A stretch of 64,000 nt of DNA, taken from contig CM041538.1 of assembly GCA_023238725.1 (NCBI GenBank), positions 10,848,880 through 10,912,879 on the forward strand, in the 5' to 3' direction. Source of the stretch: Scortum barcoo (lineage: Eukaryota > Chordata > Actinopteri > Centrarchiformes > Terapontidae). Below the pieces are notes generated by a model. The model saw nothing but the letters and a program-made list of their open reading frames with translations, had not been told where the DNA came from and made no database searches. The translations under genes were made by a program, and so were the position numbers. Positions 1 through 11,700 of the stretch are shown one piece after another. The first letter of the stretch is position 1. Each line of letters begins with the position of its first letter.

Positions 1-99
1 GGGTGTATGTTATTGAGCATTGTTATTTCACAGGTCAAAGGTCAACCAGACTGCACTTTGATCTAGGTATTTGTAACAGTAAGCAGATGCAATGCGGAA

Positions 100-440
100 C
101 AGTGGTGGAAAGTGATGAAGTACATTTATCCAAGTTCTGTATTTAAATACAATATTGAGGTACTTGTACTTTATACTTTCCATTTTGTGCTTTTTTTGGA
201 TTAAACCACCATCAGTATGTCATGAAGTCATTAAAATGACCTTCATCACAATTAACTATAACATTTAAGTACCACTGACATATTAATACCTCAAATAATT
301 AATAATAATAATAATACAGTAATAAAACGATGTAGTGCTGGTGATATTAAGTTTTGCTTTTTTAAATGCATTTTGTAGAAAATACTGACTTGTAATTGAC
401 TATCTTTTTAGTATTGGTACTTTTACTTAAAGGTATCATG
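100..440 (+). repeat. Dispersed fish repeat with CAGTGGTGGAA terminus, copy 1
   Basis: It starts CAGTGGTGGAAAGTGATGAAG and continues with the phrase 'gaggtacttgtactttatac', which recurs near 6.5 kb and 46.1 kb. The far side near 405-435 carries 'ggtacttttacttaaag'. The terminus and AAGTAC-rich interior match a family I know as a common interspersed repeat of teleosts, probably a non-autonomous DNA transposon. The exact right end is uncertain. Confidence 0.5.
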
Positions 441-2497
441 AGGAGGGTTTGTAAACGCAACGTTCAAAGTTGGCTCAAAGGTGGTCTTATGTGCTTACGA
501 TCTGGCTGCTTTATTGGCTGGGGGCTTCACGCCACTGCCCGAAGGTTGACGCTCAGAAAGGTTTTGAACACAGCAAAATAAGAAAATACAGACAGAGGGC
601 TGATACAGACACAGACACACACCTCTGTTGGGTCATTAGTGATGATTGAGGGGTTATTTTTATTTTTTATTTTTATTTATTTTTATTTAATTTTTTTAGA
701 CTATTCACTGTTTTTTAGGAAAATTCCTATTTCGCATACCTTTAAGTAAATGATAAAATACTTCTTCTTCCACTGCAAATAGGCTTCAAAGGAGGAGAAA
801 TTCCAAACTGTGAACAGACTGGGAGGCTTTAAAATGTTTTCACAGATCTAAAATGTTCTACCAAATGTGAAAATTATGTTTTCACACCCAGAATGACAAA
901 CAGGACCAGGAAGCTCAATCTAAACTACACTAGCAAAACCAGAAATATTTGATTCAATCAAGCTCAGTTCTAATGAAATAGGTGAGAGCGTTGTAATAAA
1001 ACTCTTCCTGTCGTAAACCACTAAAGCCTATTGTAGCCCACACTGGCCAAGAGGCTCGTAAAAGGCAAATCAATTTAATTTGGGGCGTTATTGCTGTTGG
1101 TTAAAAGGGAAGTCAGCAGCCATTTAACCTTTGACCCCAGCAGCAAACTGCTAGTGTTTGTACCTCCCCTCTCTCTCTTCTCTTCCTATGATAAATATAT
1201 GTCAGGTATTCAGTGTTTTAGATACCAAAACGTTAAAAAGACTGTGGTGGAAAAGTGGGACACAAAAGTCTGTCAAATAAATCAAACGTCCTGCTGAAGT
1301 TTGCCACAGTTCCCCTGACTTGTCATTTACTGCCATATTACCTGCCATGTGTGAACAATAACTAACAAATGTACAAAAAACAGAGAAGATGTCACCCCAC
1401 TAACGCTGTCGTGGTGTTGTGCAGATGCCGTCCTGCTTCCAGGTTGCCTGAGACGGCATTTTTTTCCTTTTCCTCCAATCACATGCCTCCTTTTCTAGGA
1501 AGCGTGGGGATGCAGATGAGAGGAGGGGATGCTAAAAATAGCATCTCCTCTTTCTTGCTTTCTTTTTTTTTTTCTTCTCTCCACAGCAAACAGAAAGCAG
1601 AGAGGATGTGGGAGACGTTTTTTGGTGCTGGACTCTGCGGGTGAATCCAGAACGGTTTATCTTCACTTCATAAATATTTGCCCCTGTTTTCACCAGCTTA
1701 GTTGTTAATGTCTCTCTTATTTTCAACAACATCTTGTTACAAAAATATAAAGCTTTTTCTCTCTGCACTCGGTCTGTGCATTGCGGTGCGGTCTGTGCAC
1801 TTCCCATGTGGTTTTGGTGTAGCTTTTTAAGGGATAGTTCCAATTATTTTTACTGTTTTAGTCTAAGAACTAAGAAAGAAAGATGTTGTGCTCATATTTG
1901 CGCATTTTCATGCTATAAAACCTACAAAAAAAGAGATTTACAGAGTGTGTGAAGCAGCTTTACACTACAAAAGTCTCCAGTGAAACCAGTTCTTTCAGTA
2001 ACAGAACGTCTTTAAGGTGCTGAATATCTTAAGTTCAGAAAAAAATCGGAATATTTTGTCCATTTCCTACAACTGTACTCGGACATGAATCCCTCAGAGG
2101 CTCCTAACTGTGATGGCCTGACTAATATCCAAAATGCAACAAAGGATATCGACCTACAGCATATGAGTGTGATCCTGGTTGGTGCTGTAGCGACGTGGAT
2201 GTGTGTTTTTCACAGGCGAAACAGCAGCAGATGCGTCGCCTTCAGGTCTGACTGCCAGTAACTTTACTGTCAGCAGAGGAAGTGCAGATGCGGCCTGCAG
2301 ACCGTCGGCTCACACTCGACTCTTTTAAACACAAACTTGATGAAACAGATGACATGAAAAAGTGAAGCACCAGAATCGTCCACGAACTTTGTGTTGTTCC
2401 AGTTTAACAACCAAACCAATCAATAAATACATTATTATACAATTTTCAGAATAAGCAAACACAGATGAAAGCCAATACACCATCTGCTTCTCTCTCA

Positions 2498-2526
2498 CCA
2501 ACACACACACACACACACACACACAC
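2498..2526. repeat. (CA)n microsatellite
   Basis: An uninterrupted run of AC dinucleotides, seen directly. A second shorter run lies at 2849-2866. Confidence 0.9.
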
Positions 2527-4270
2527 TTACAGTTTCATCTAGGCTTAATGTACAAAAAAAACCACACAAAAAATATGTCAAAATCACCAAATTCTGAACA
2601 AAAAAACATGTCTCAGTACCTGCTGCTAATATCCATTCACACAGCCCACAATCAAGAAACTGGGAGCATTAACATGTTGTATATTTTCCTTCTGTATATG
2701 CGCAGCACAAGTACGTATACTGGGACCTCACAATATACTTTACAAAGTTAATACATTTATATATATATGCTATATGTGTCTCTCCTCTATGTTCTTCATA
2801 CATATTAAGTTTTTTCTCTGTTTTCTGGGGTGTGCTATTGCAGTAACACACACACACACACACACATCCAGGCCACTTCACATGAAGGCTCTGGCTGAAT
2901 GTTTCACCCCACCACAGGAGGAACAGTCCTCTATATGACTCAACCTTTATTTCATTCAGGTCCAATGATCTTCCTGAAATCATCCAAATATTCGGACCAA
3001 CAGTGAGTAACTCAGTAGTGACCTCATGTTATTTCATGATAATAATCAATAAAATATGTTAGAAAATGACTGATTATTGCTCGGATGCATGCTTAAAATA
3101 TATTTATGGTTACTCTCGTCTGATTTGCTGTATGTTTTGGATTTAAATGTTTGAATCTGGCTCTATTGTTCCATATTTAGTCCCATTTCCCTGATTTTAA
3201 CCATCAGACTGTGTGAAACGCCTTTTCCTGCAGGACAGGCCCGAGTCAGACCAGCAGCAACCTCCACCTCCATCCACACAGACCGCACCAACAAACTGGA
3301 TTTTTCTGCATCCCTGACGGTTTTATGGCTTTCACAATGAGAACAGCTGCTCTAAAGCAAGCATCTTTAATGAGAAATCCTCGACTTGATATTTAAACCT
3401 GAGCGCTCACAGACGGTGAATAAATAAATAAAGTACGTTTCAATATGAGATGTGCGTCTCTGCAATGGATTGATAAAGACAGAAATCTCACCTTTTTAGA
3501 TTTCTGTCCAGCTGCTACCCACCGCGTCCAGCACCCGCAGAAACACCGAAACTGTCAAGACATAAAGGTTGTACAGCACCGCATCCGGAAAACACTTCCA
3601 AAATAAAGGCCGTTAGAAAATGAGCTGTGCTGTAGCTTAAAATAATTTCGCCAAGTATCATGAAGATAAGGTGTTTGGTTTTTTTTAAAGAAAAATCAAA
3701 TGCATGTTCTAAGTTGTGCTTTTAATCAGCAGTGTTGATTTGTAGTGTACTTTGAGCTAATGTGAACTACAGTCAAATCTGTCAACATGCTTAGTATATA
3801 TATTTCATACTGATGCTATAAAAGAGATAATTGCATTTTGAATGTATGTAAATTTAAACTACAAAAACCACAAAGTGGTTCACTGTGACTGTGACTTAAA
3901 TTGATTTATCAATCGGGATATATTTATTTACATAATCATGTAATCTATTTAATTATTTTTATTTAATTTTGTTATGTTATGTTATCTTATTGTTGGCTTG
4001 TCAGACACATGTAAAGCTTTGAAATGCTCTGACCGGTATGAAAAGTGCTACACAAATAAAGTCTGACTGATAGCTCTTATAGCCGAGGCAAAATGAATAA
4101 ACAAATGTCAACAAGAAGAAAATTATTAAATTCAAAGATGAATACGCTGATTTAGAATTTAACACTTTAAGAGATCAAATTCAGAACCACAGATATCTCT
4201 ATTATCTATATTTATATTTATCTATCTGTATTTTTTACACCTTGTCTTACTTCCTCATCAGTGCATGCTG

Positions 4271-4290
4271 CCTACATTTCCCACAATGCA
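4271..4290 (+). promoter_or_regulatory. ZNF143/THAP11-like (SBS) motif
   Basis: The 20-mer CCTACATTTCCCACAATGCA closely matches the known ACTACAnnTCCCAnnATGC element bound by ZNF143 (Staf) and THAP11 in vertebrates. It sits beyond the 3' end of tmem38a and no gene start is visible next to it. Binding is inferred from the motif only. Confidence 0.45.
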
Positions 4291-5202
4291 GCTCACTTCT
4301 TTCTAACTGCCTGAAGATGCTTTTCATCATCAAACTTCTTCAACCTCAACCTGACGCTGACTCAAGTGACGTCACACGCTTATTAGCACATTAGCCTCCA
4401 CGCGAACCATCCAAAAGTTTTATTTTGAAGGAAATATAAATTTCCGGGTTTTTTGCAGCTCCGTAATCTTGACAGGGGGGCGAGACTTTTGGGGGGGGAC
4501 TTGTGAAAGATTGACAGTCCGTTTGGCGAATCCGGAGCCGCGCCGTCATAACTGGTCTTGAAACGCCCCGCCTCCACTACTCAACCTGTCATTTATTATT
4601 GATGAGCGCTGCTGGAGAGATTAAATTACTGATCAGGAGGTCAGCAATAGCCACTGCTGCCATTTCCACCCAATAACACACACACTGATCCGATGGTGGT
4701 TATTGTCACAATACCACTGCACAACAACACATAAATATTACAGGGGCCCTATAATAATACCACAGAGCGTTAAAAATAAAGTTTCCATAAAGTACATATT
4801 GATTGATATATTAAACATAATATAGATGATTTTGGCCATTATAAAGTTAATTTTGTAAAGCAACATGACAGGAATATTAGAATAAATCTGCACATTTTCA
4901 GGTATAATTAAAGTAAATTATTATCACTACAATAATACTGTGGGACTACAGTATATTCAACCTTGAGAAACTTACTAAAATACTTCTAGTGAAGTAAAAG
5001 GACATAGATACCTCTAACACTCATACTATAAGCTTTCAAAATAAATGTTTTCTCTGTTACAGAAATAATAACAAAACTAATAATCATTACAATCAAATAC
5101 AATGAAATATGATACTACTATACTAATATTGATTAGATTTGACTATTTAAGTGTCACAAAGAAAAGGAAACTAAAAACCACGACACACAATGTTTGTCTT
5201 GA

Positions 5203-5210
5203 TTTTATTT
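5203..5210 (-). terminator. Candidate tmem38a poly(A) signal
   Basis: AATAAA on the minus strand (TTTATT at 5204-5209), about 500 bases past the tmem38a stop codon. It is the first convincing signal downstream on that strand. Cleavage has not been shown. Confidence 0.4.
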
Positions 5211-5702
5211 AAAGACATGAATGAATTTGTCCTCACCTCAATGTAAAAAGCAGCCATGTTCTTTCAAATAATGCTTCATTCATGTTTGAATTTCTGATTG
5301 AGAGTCAGATGGGTTTTTTTTTTATTTCTTTCTGAACTGAAACAAGGTTTGGTGGACTGACAACTACTGACGTGGATCAGAGGCCATCCTAAAGGGACCA
5401 TGCAGCTCCTAAATGTGGATCACCACACAGCGCTGAGCGCAGATGCAGATGTGCACAAACACATAAATAAATAGATTTAAAATGTCCAGGTTAGGTGGAA
5501 GTGTGAAACATTTGCCGTGGTATTTACAGAGTTCTTTGTGCTATGTAAAATGAGGAAAGCACCATTTTGCTCTAATAGAAAGGGTCTCATTTGGTAAAAC
5601 ATCAAACTGCCCCTTTCCCTGGAAAGGAATGGGAAGTCCCGCCATGTGGAGGCCACGATGGGGGTGAGTCAGATGCAGTTTCACTGGCGCAGATGTGGCG
5701 CC

Positions 5703-8700
5703 CTACTCGGCCTTCTTGGCCTTCCTCTTGCGAGAGCCTTCGCTCAGTTCCTCCTTGGTTTTGAGAGGTGAAGATGGGGCAGCAGCGGCGGGAGGATGGT
5801 GGTGGTCTTCCTCAGATCCGGCCAGAGGGGAGCCGAACAGCAGGTGGCAGACCCAGGACTCAATGAGGGTGAAGGGGGAGCCGTGAGAGTGTCGGGCCGT
5901 CATCACCACCTGGAGGAAGATGGTGTCAGTTAGAGGAGATCAAAATGATTTTGAGATAATAAAACAGACATTTCATCCACCTGAGGGTGTAATGAAAGTT
6001 ACTATTGAAAGGCATTATGGGAATTGTAGGATTCAGCCTTTTTAGAGCTTGACTCTTATCAGGGACACAAATATCTCCAGCTCTGCTACATCGATTTTGA
6101 TCATCCTGTTTTTAAATTTTTCTCTGTCGAGTTCTTCAGCTGCATGGAAGTTAAATAATAAATAGCACCCTTTAAATGTGTCTCGTGGAGTTATTTTGTG
6201 ACCAAACACAGTTATGTTTATACTTTGTTTTATTTGGCGTATCCTAGAGGCATACTTAACGTCTTGAATGCATTTCTTGTTAAGTGCATAGAATTTTTAA
6301 AAAAATATACAGTGTTTTATCCGAAGCGCTATACAATTCGCCCATTCACATACACTGATTATACCAGTGTCTGGCCCAAGGACATTTGACATGTGATGTG
6401 AACGTGGACAAACCGAGCACTTGCAAAGCCAAGTCAATATTTTAGAAGACAGTCATCTTAGACAGACAGTCAAAGAGTTTTAAGGTTATTTTTTTGTAAT
6501 CTCCCCCACACTGGTTGGCCAGTGGTGAAAAATAATTAAATACCTATACTCAAGCACTGTGTTTAAATACAATTTTTAGGTAATGTCTTTGAGTATTTCT
6601 GCTTTCTGCTACTTTATACTTCTACTCCGCTGCATCTCAGAGACAAGTATTCTACTTTTTATTCCACTACATTTAACCGACAGCTGGAGTTACTTCAGAT
6701 GTAGGTCATTCACACAAAATATAATCATTGCCTTATAGTAAGACAAGATTTTGTTGTTGTATATTATTATCATCCCTTGGGGATGAATCACAGGCTACTC
6801 AGCAGAGATTGACACCCTAAAAAGCTCTGATTAGTTTTACTGATTCTCAAACTGGTGGGGACGGCTGTAAATTAGCACAAAACCAAACCAAACAGATACC
6901 AATCCCATCTGAAACCAGGCTATGTCATAGTCTGTCCTCTTGTCACACTGTTCCAGCCCAATTTCCCAACTCCAAGGTCTCTCCTTTGCTATTTCCGATC
7001 AGTCCTCCTTTCACCTGACGCCCTCACTCATCTACTCACCTGTTTCTGCTTGTCTTCAGCTCTGCAGTTACCTGACTCTCCCTGCCCACCTGCTTGCCTG
7101 TCTCCACTTCCCTCATCAGCTATACCCCATAAATATTAGTCCTGTTCCATTGTTTCACTGCCAGGTCATTAAGCTGTAAGTCATAAGTCGCCATATACTT
7201 CATTCTGACTCCTACTTTGCCATTAAATTGCTCAGCTGTTCCTCTGTACTGGCTCCTATTGCTTGCTTCTCCGTTTGCACCAGCTGTAACAATGACAGGG
7301 AGATGCTCATTAACACGTTGGTCCATAGAGCTAGTGATGGTCAGTTTTACAGTTTTACTGTCTATCTTTAATGGAAAAAAAGCAAAAAGCATACACATAA
7401 TATGGCCCTGAATGTCAAACTTCAAATTTGATACAAGTGTAAATACGGAGTGGCAACAATAAAATAACACAGAGCAGGCTCCAGGGGCTTGAAGCGGAGG
7501 ACGATCAATTCATAGCACAGCAAATTTTCTTTCACTGGGAGGAATAAAATCTGTTTTTTTCTTTCTATTATGTAATGTTTTTCTTTTCTAAACTTGGTCA
7601 CTGTCTATGTGTGACAAACAAGTGAAAGCAGTGTGTTCGCCTCGGCTCATATAATCTTTTCACACAAGAAGACTCAGTATAAAACTAAAAATTTAAAATA
7701 AATTTGCACTGATTTTACCTTGCTTGTGGCCATGAAGAGGGTGAAGACGAGAATGAGGACGCTTTTGGACACTGGCAGCCAGTGAGCCTCCTGCAGGGTA
7801 AAGAGGATGGCTCCGTACAGACTGGCTTTGGTTGGGCTACAGAGACGAAAGACAATCAAAATCACAAAGAGACGACGATTCAATAAAAATCAGGGTGGAA
7901 AATGGAAGCATTTACCCATTTAAAGAATTTTATACCCCTGAATGTTCCTCTGCAGGTCCAAAAAAATCTGACATACATTAATGTGAAGATGCAGAGGAGG
8001 ATAAGAGATCTGACAGTGAGTTTGCAACAATGTCTTTTGTAAAGTGCCCACTAGGTGACGCCAGAGTCTAAAAAACACATGGACCCCAAAAAAATCTGCT
8101 GTGTTTCTCCACAAGGCCAGCAGTGTGTTCTAACAAGGACTTTTAAAATCCTACTTTCTCCTCTTGAGGTTTGGTTGGAAACACCTACACACTTGAGTAG
8201 GCAGTGAAGTGCACAAAACTGACTCACAATGACATGTTGAGGATCTCGTTGGTGTCGGGCCTCCACACGCCGCGCAGCAGCTGCTCAAAATTGGACATGA
8301 GCGCCACTCCGGACCCTGCGAAGATAAAAATAGATGGTGGAGGTAAAAAAAAAAATGAGGACAAAAAGTCTGTCTTGTGTGACCGCTTTTATCTTGCTTC
8401 AGCTTTTCTTTTCTCCAACATTTTCAAGATGCCTGCAGGGCTCGCTATTATAGGAGAGAGAAAGGAGCAAGACCAGGACAAACCTTTTATATTTCTAAGG
8501 TCACTTCTCTACTAATGGATAGTTTATATAAAAAAGTAAAGGAGATAATGTGGTTTGTGTCCAAAAAAAAAAGACAGACATCAGAAGTGGATTACACTGT
8601 ACTACATACAGACCAACCATGACTACATCACCTTCTACCAGTCTGCATGAATGAGCAGCACATGTGCACACTGGCATGCACATGTGCTGCTCATTCATGT

Positions 8701-11700
8701 TTAAATGTGGCAGCTGTGTAGTGTAGCTCTGTCACTCACTGACTGCAGTTGTCAACACAGAGCATCTGCATGCTTATCAAGCAGGATTAGATACTGTCTT
8801 CTAAAGTTTAAACTAATGAATGAGTGACTAATGATTAATCAATTATCTGTTAATGTTATTTTCAAACCTTGTGTCTAATGCATAATATTTCCACGTTCAT
8901 ACCACCTGTCCTGTTGCAGTCGTGAGGAAACCAACCTTTGACGTATCCGACGATGACCATGATGAAGTAGCCGTGGTGGTAGGCGTGGTGGGCATGGTGA
9001 ACACCAGCGGCGATCTTGCGAGTGCGGACGACTTCCTTCAGGGCGACCAACACCAGTTTGACAGGCAGGAAAGCCACACATTTATAGAAGAGGTTCAGTG
9101 GGCAGTAAAAGATGAGGTACCTGTGTTAGCGAGGGAGAGTGAGATGTTAGTGAAGATGGTAAAGATAAAAAAATCAGTTTGCTTAAAGCACAATGACAAC
9201 TTCACACTCAGGCTAAGTGCATTTCTGCTGTCATCCCATGTCAGGCCGTAGAACTCCCTCTGTGTTTAAAGGGTGCTACAGAATATATCTGCCTTACTTT
9301 GCCCCGTCTACAAGGTGAGGTGAAAGTGACCTAAAAATATTAGAAACACTTCATCCCTCCACTCCAAGAGACATTGTCTCTTAAAAAGATATGTTGCATT
9401 TGAGGGCTTTTTTTAGTTGCATTATTCTGAGCCCTGCAACCAAAATTTCATGCATTTACTATGATTAAAACATTAAGAAAATTGCAAATACAGCTGATGA
9501 TACACGGGAAGTTTAAGATTTGGCTGAAATATATTAACCATTTTCTTCTTTGAACACACTGGCAGCTCTAAATCAGCAGTCAGTGAACAGCGGCTGGCGG
9601 GGGACAATTTTATCACACATACAGTCTAATGAGAAGCATGAATCTCCGTCTCCCATCCATGTGACTTTAAAACAGAATCTCTTCCCCTGTGAAGGTTAAG
9701 GGGGCTGTGAGGATTTTCTCACCAGACAGCTGAGGCCAGCAGGATATGGCTGTTGTATTGGAAATAGTCGACAGGGCTGCTTCCAAGCATGATGTCTGCC
9801 AGGATGTAACTACCAAAGCAGTAGAGCATGGCACAGAGCCAGGAGGCCACGGGACTCCTGCGAGACACCTCCACCGAGCCTGCAACACAGGAGGAGCTGT
9901 CAGGGACTGTTTCTGCCACACTGGAAATCAGAATTTCATTGCATGTTTTTTTCCTTGCCATAGGAGTATTGGAGCATTAATCAAAAACAATTGATTGTTT
10001 GGTCACTGATTGATTGATTGATTGTAGAGTATAATAATAATTAAATACAGTTAAATGAAACAAGAAATGCATTAAAAAAATGCTTTTAAGACTATTTTAA
10101 AATGTCGGATTTTGGCGACTCCTAGAGGTAGTATCATGAAAGACTCTGTGGCAGATATCAATGCATGTAAATAATGTATCTATCCTTTGATTTTTTTTTT
10201 AAATAATAAATATTACAGCCTCTTCATTAAAGACCTGCTAAATCCCAGAGGTCTAAGTCCTGTTTGAGAAGCTGTCTGCGCTGATCTTTGATGCTTTTAA
10301 TCCAACTTTATTGATTTACGCCACAAAAAGAACAGACATGCTCATTTTCAAAAAAAACTTTTTGAGCAAAAGTCTTCTGGATAACCTTCAGCAGTTATTA
10401 TCAGTGGATCCCTTTTGTGTCTATGTGCTGTATCTTTGTCAACGCCCAGTCGACTATTTGGGTTCACGCCCTGATCTGACTTTTTATCTTAACCTAATAT
10501 TGACTCAGGACCTATTGACTTCTCTGCCCTACAGTTGGTTAGGAGTTGACAGTTTACCAACTTAACAACTGAGTTCTTTAATGTATACATACCATTTCGT
10601 ATTTGTGTGTGCCACTGACTTGTATATGTCAAACATTTATATCATGTCAATGTTCACCATACAATGACATTTATACCAGTCAAAGAGGTCTTGACCCTTC
10701 TCTACTGTCGAGACGCATGATCATAAGATACTGAACACAAACTAAAAGCTTTTTGTCTCTACAATGTATTCTGAATTACAAGTGTCCTCTGCCCACTGCT
10801 AAAGTAGCATATTTCTGTTTCTTAATCAGTGACGATAAATACAAACTCTGCAGTCAGACTTGTTCAAAAGCAGCCGTCTGTTAGCTGCTGACTCTTAACG
10901 TTTTCCCTTTTGTGCCCACGTTTCTCTGGATAAATCCCCCTGCTGACATCAAGCAGTCTCACTCTGCTGAGGCCTTTAAATCAAAATGTTAACCTCACAT
11001 TTTCACCTTAACCTATTTAAATTCTTATTATTACTAAGCCGAGTACTTTTAGTCCATATTTATCCTGCAGTCAAGAAAGCTGTAAACTTCCTGAAAACTT
11101 CTAAATCTCAAACACAACCTTCCCAGCTATGTTCCCCCCTCTTTCTCCCTATTTTTTCCCCCTTGTCTTTTCTTTTCACTTAGGCTTCTCCCTGCTGGAC
11201 CATTGGCCGTCCTCTGACTCCTCTCTCCTCTGTCTTTGCATCATTCCAGAAGTTCGGATCTGGATCTTCATCCCCCAGGATCTTCAGTGCTCTCTGTCTC
11301 TGTGCATGTCATCTTTTCTCCTGTCTATGTGACTGGTGTGCTTTAGTTTGCCCTCTCTTGTGATCTGGGATGGAAGGTATCCATTAAAGTATGAAACTGC
11401 AGCTAACCAAAACAGTCTGTGCTTTGTGCTTTACTCTCACTGGTGAAGCAAAGCACTTTGGGTCAAACTGGCTCCAAAGAAACAAACAAAATGGATGACC
11501 ATGTGAAGACAGCCTGTTTTTTTGTTTTTTCTGTTGTAAGTAGCTGTGGTTTATATGTGGTAACTCACTCTGATGTGCAGTGGTGACATAGGTATTGGCA
11601 ACAAAATGTACTTCATGTATCAAAAGTAAAAGTACTCATCATGCAGAATGAGCCTTTTCAGTGCAAGTGCGACACTTAAACATCGCAATTGGGTGCAATG

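Larger units (their letters stand above)
1..5200. other. Intergenic region downstream of tmem38a
   Basis: I found no supportable gene here. Short ORFs are uninformative and lack splice context. The stretch holds a diverged copy of a dispersed fish repeat near 100-440, a T-rich run near 655-700, two (CA)n microsatellites near 2500-2526 and 2849-2866, and a GC-richer patch near 4380-4580 with runs of G. A ZNF143/THAP11-like motif lies at 4271-4290 and is listed separately. The rest is AT-rich DNA without visible structure. Confidence 0.6.

Noticed and set aside
6940..7190. C/T-rich segment resembling a fish gypsy LTR (79-aa ORF)
   Set aside because: Phrases such as 'tctccacttccctcatcagc' are LTR-like, but no paired LTR, TG...CA ends or duplication could be found.
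11190..11470. LTR-like segment with ATTAAAGTATGAA and Ser/Leu-rich ORFs
   Set aside because: Suggestive of an old LTR relic, but boundaries and a partner are absent, so it was not annotated as an element.
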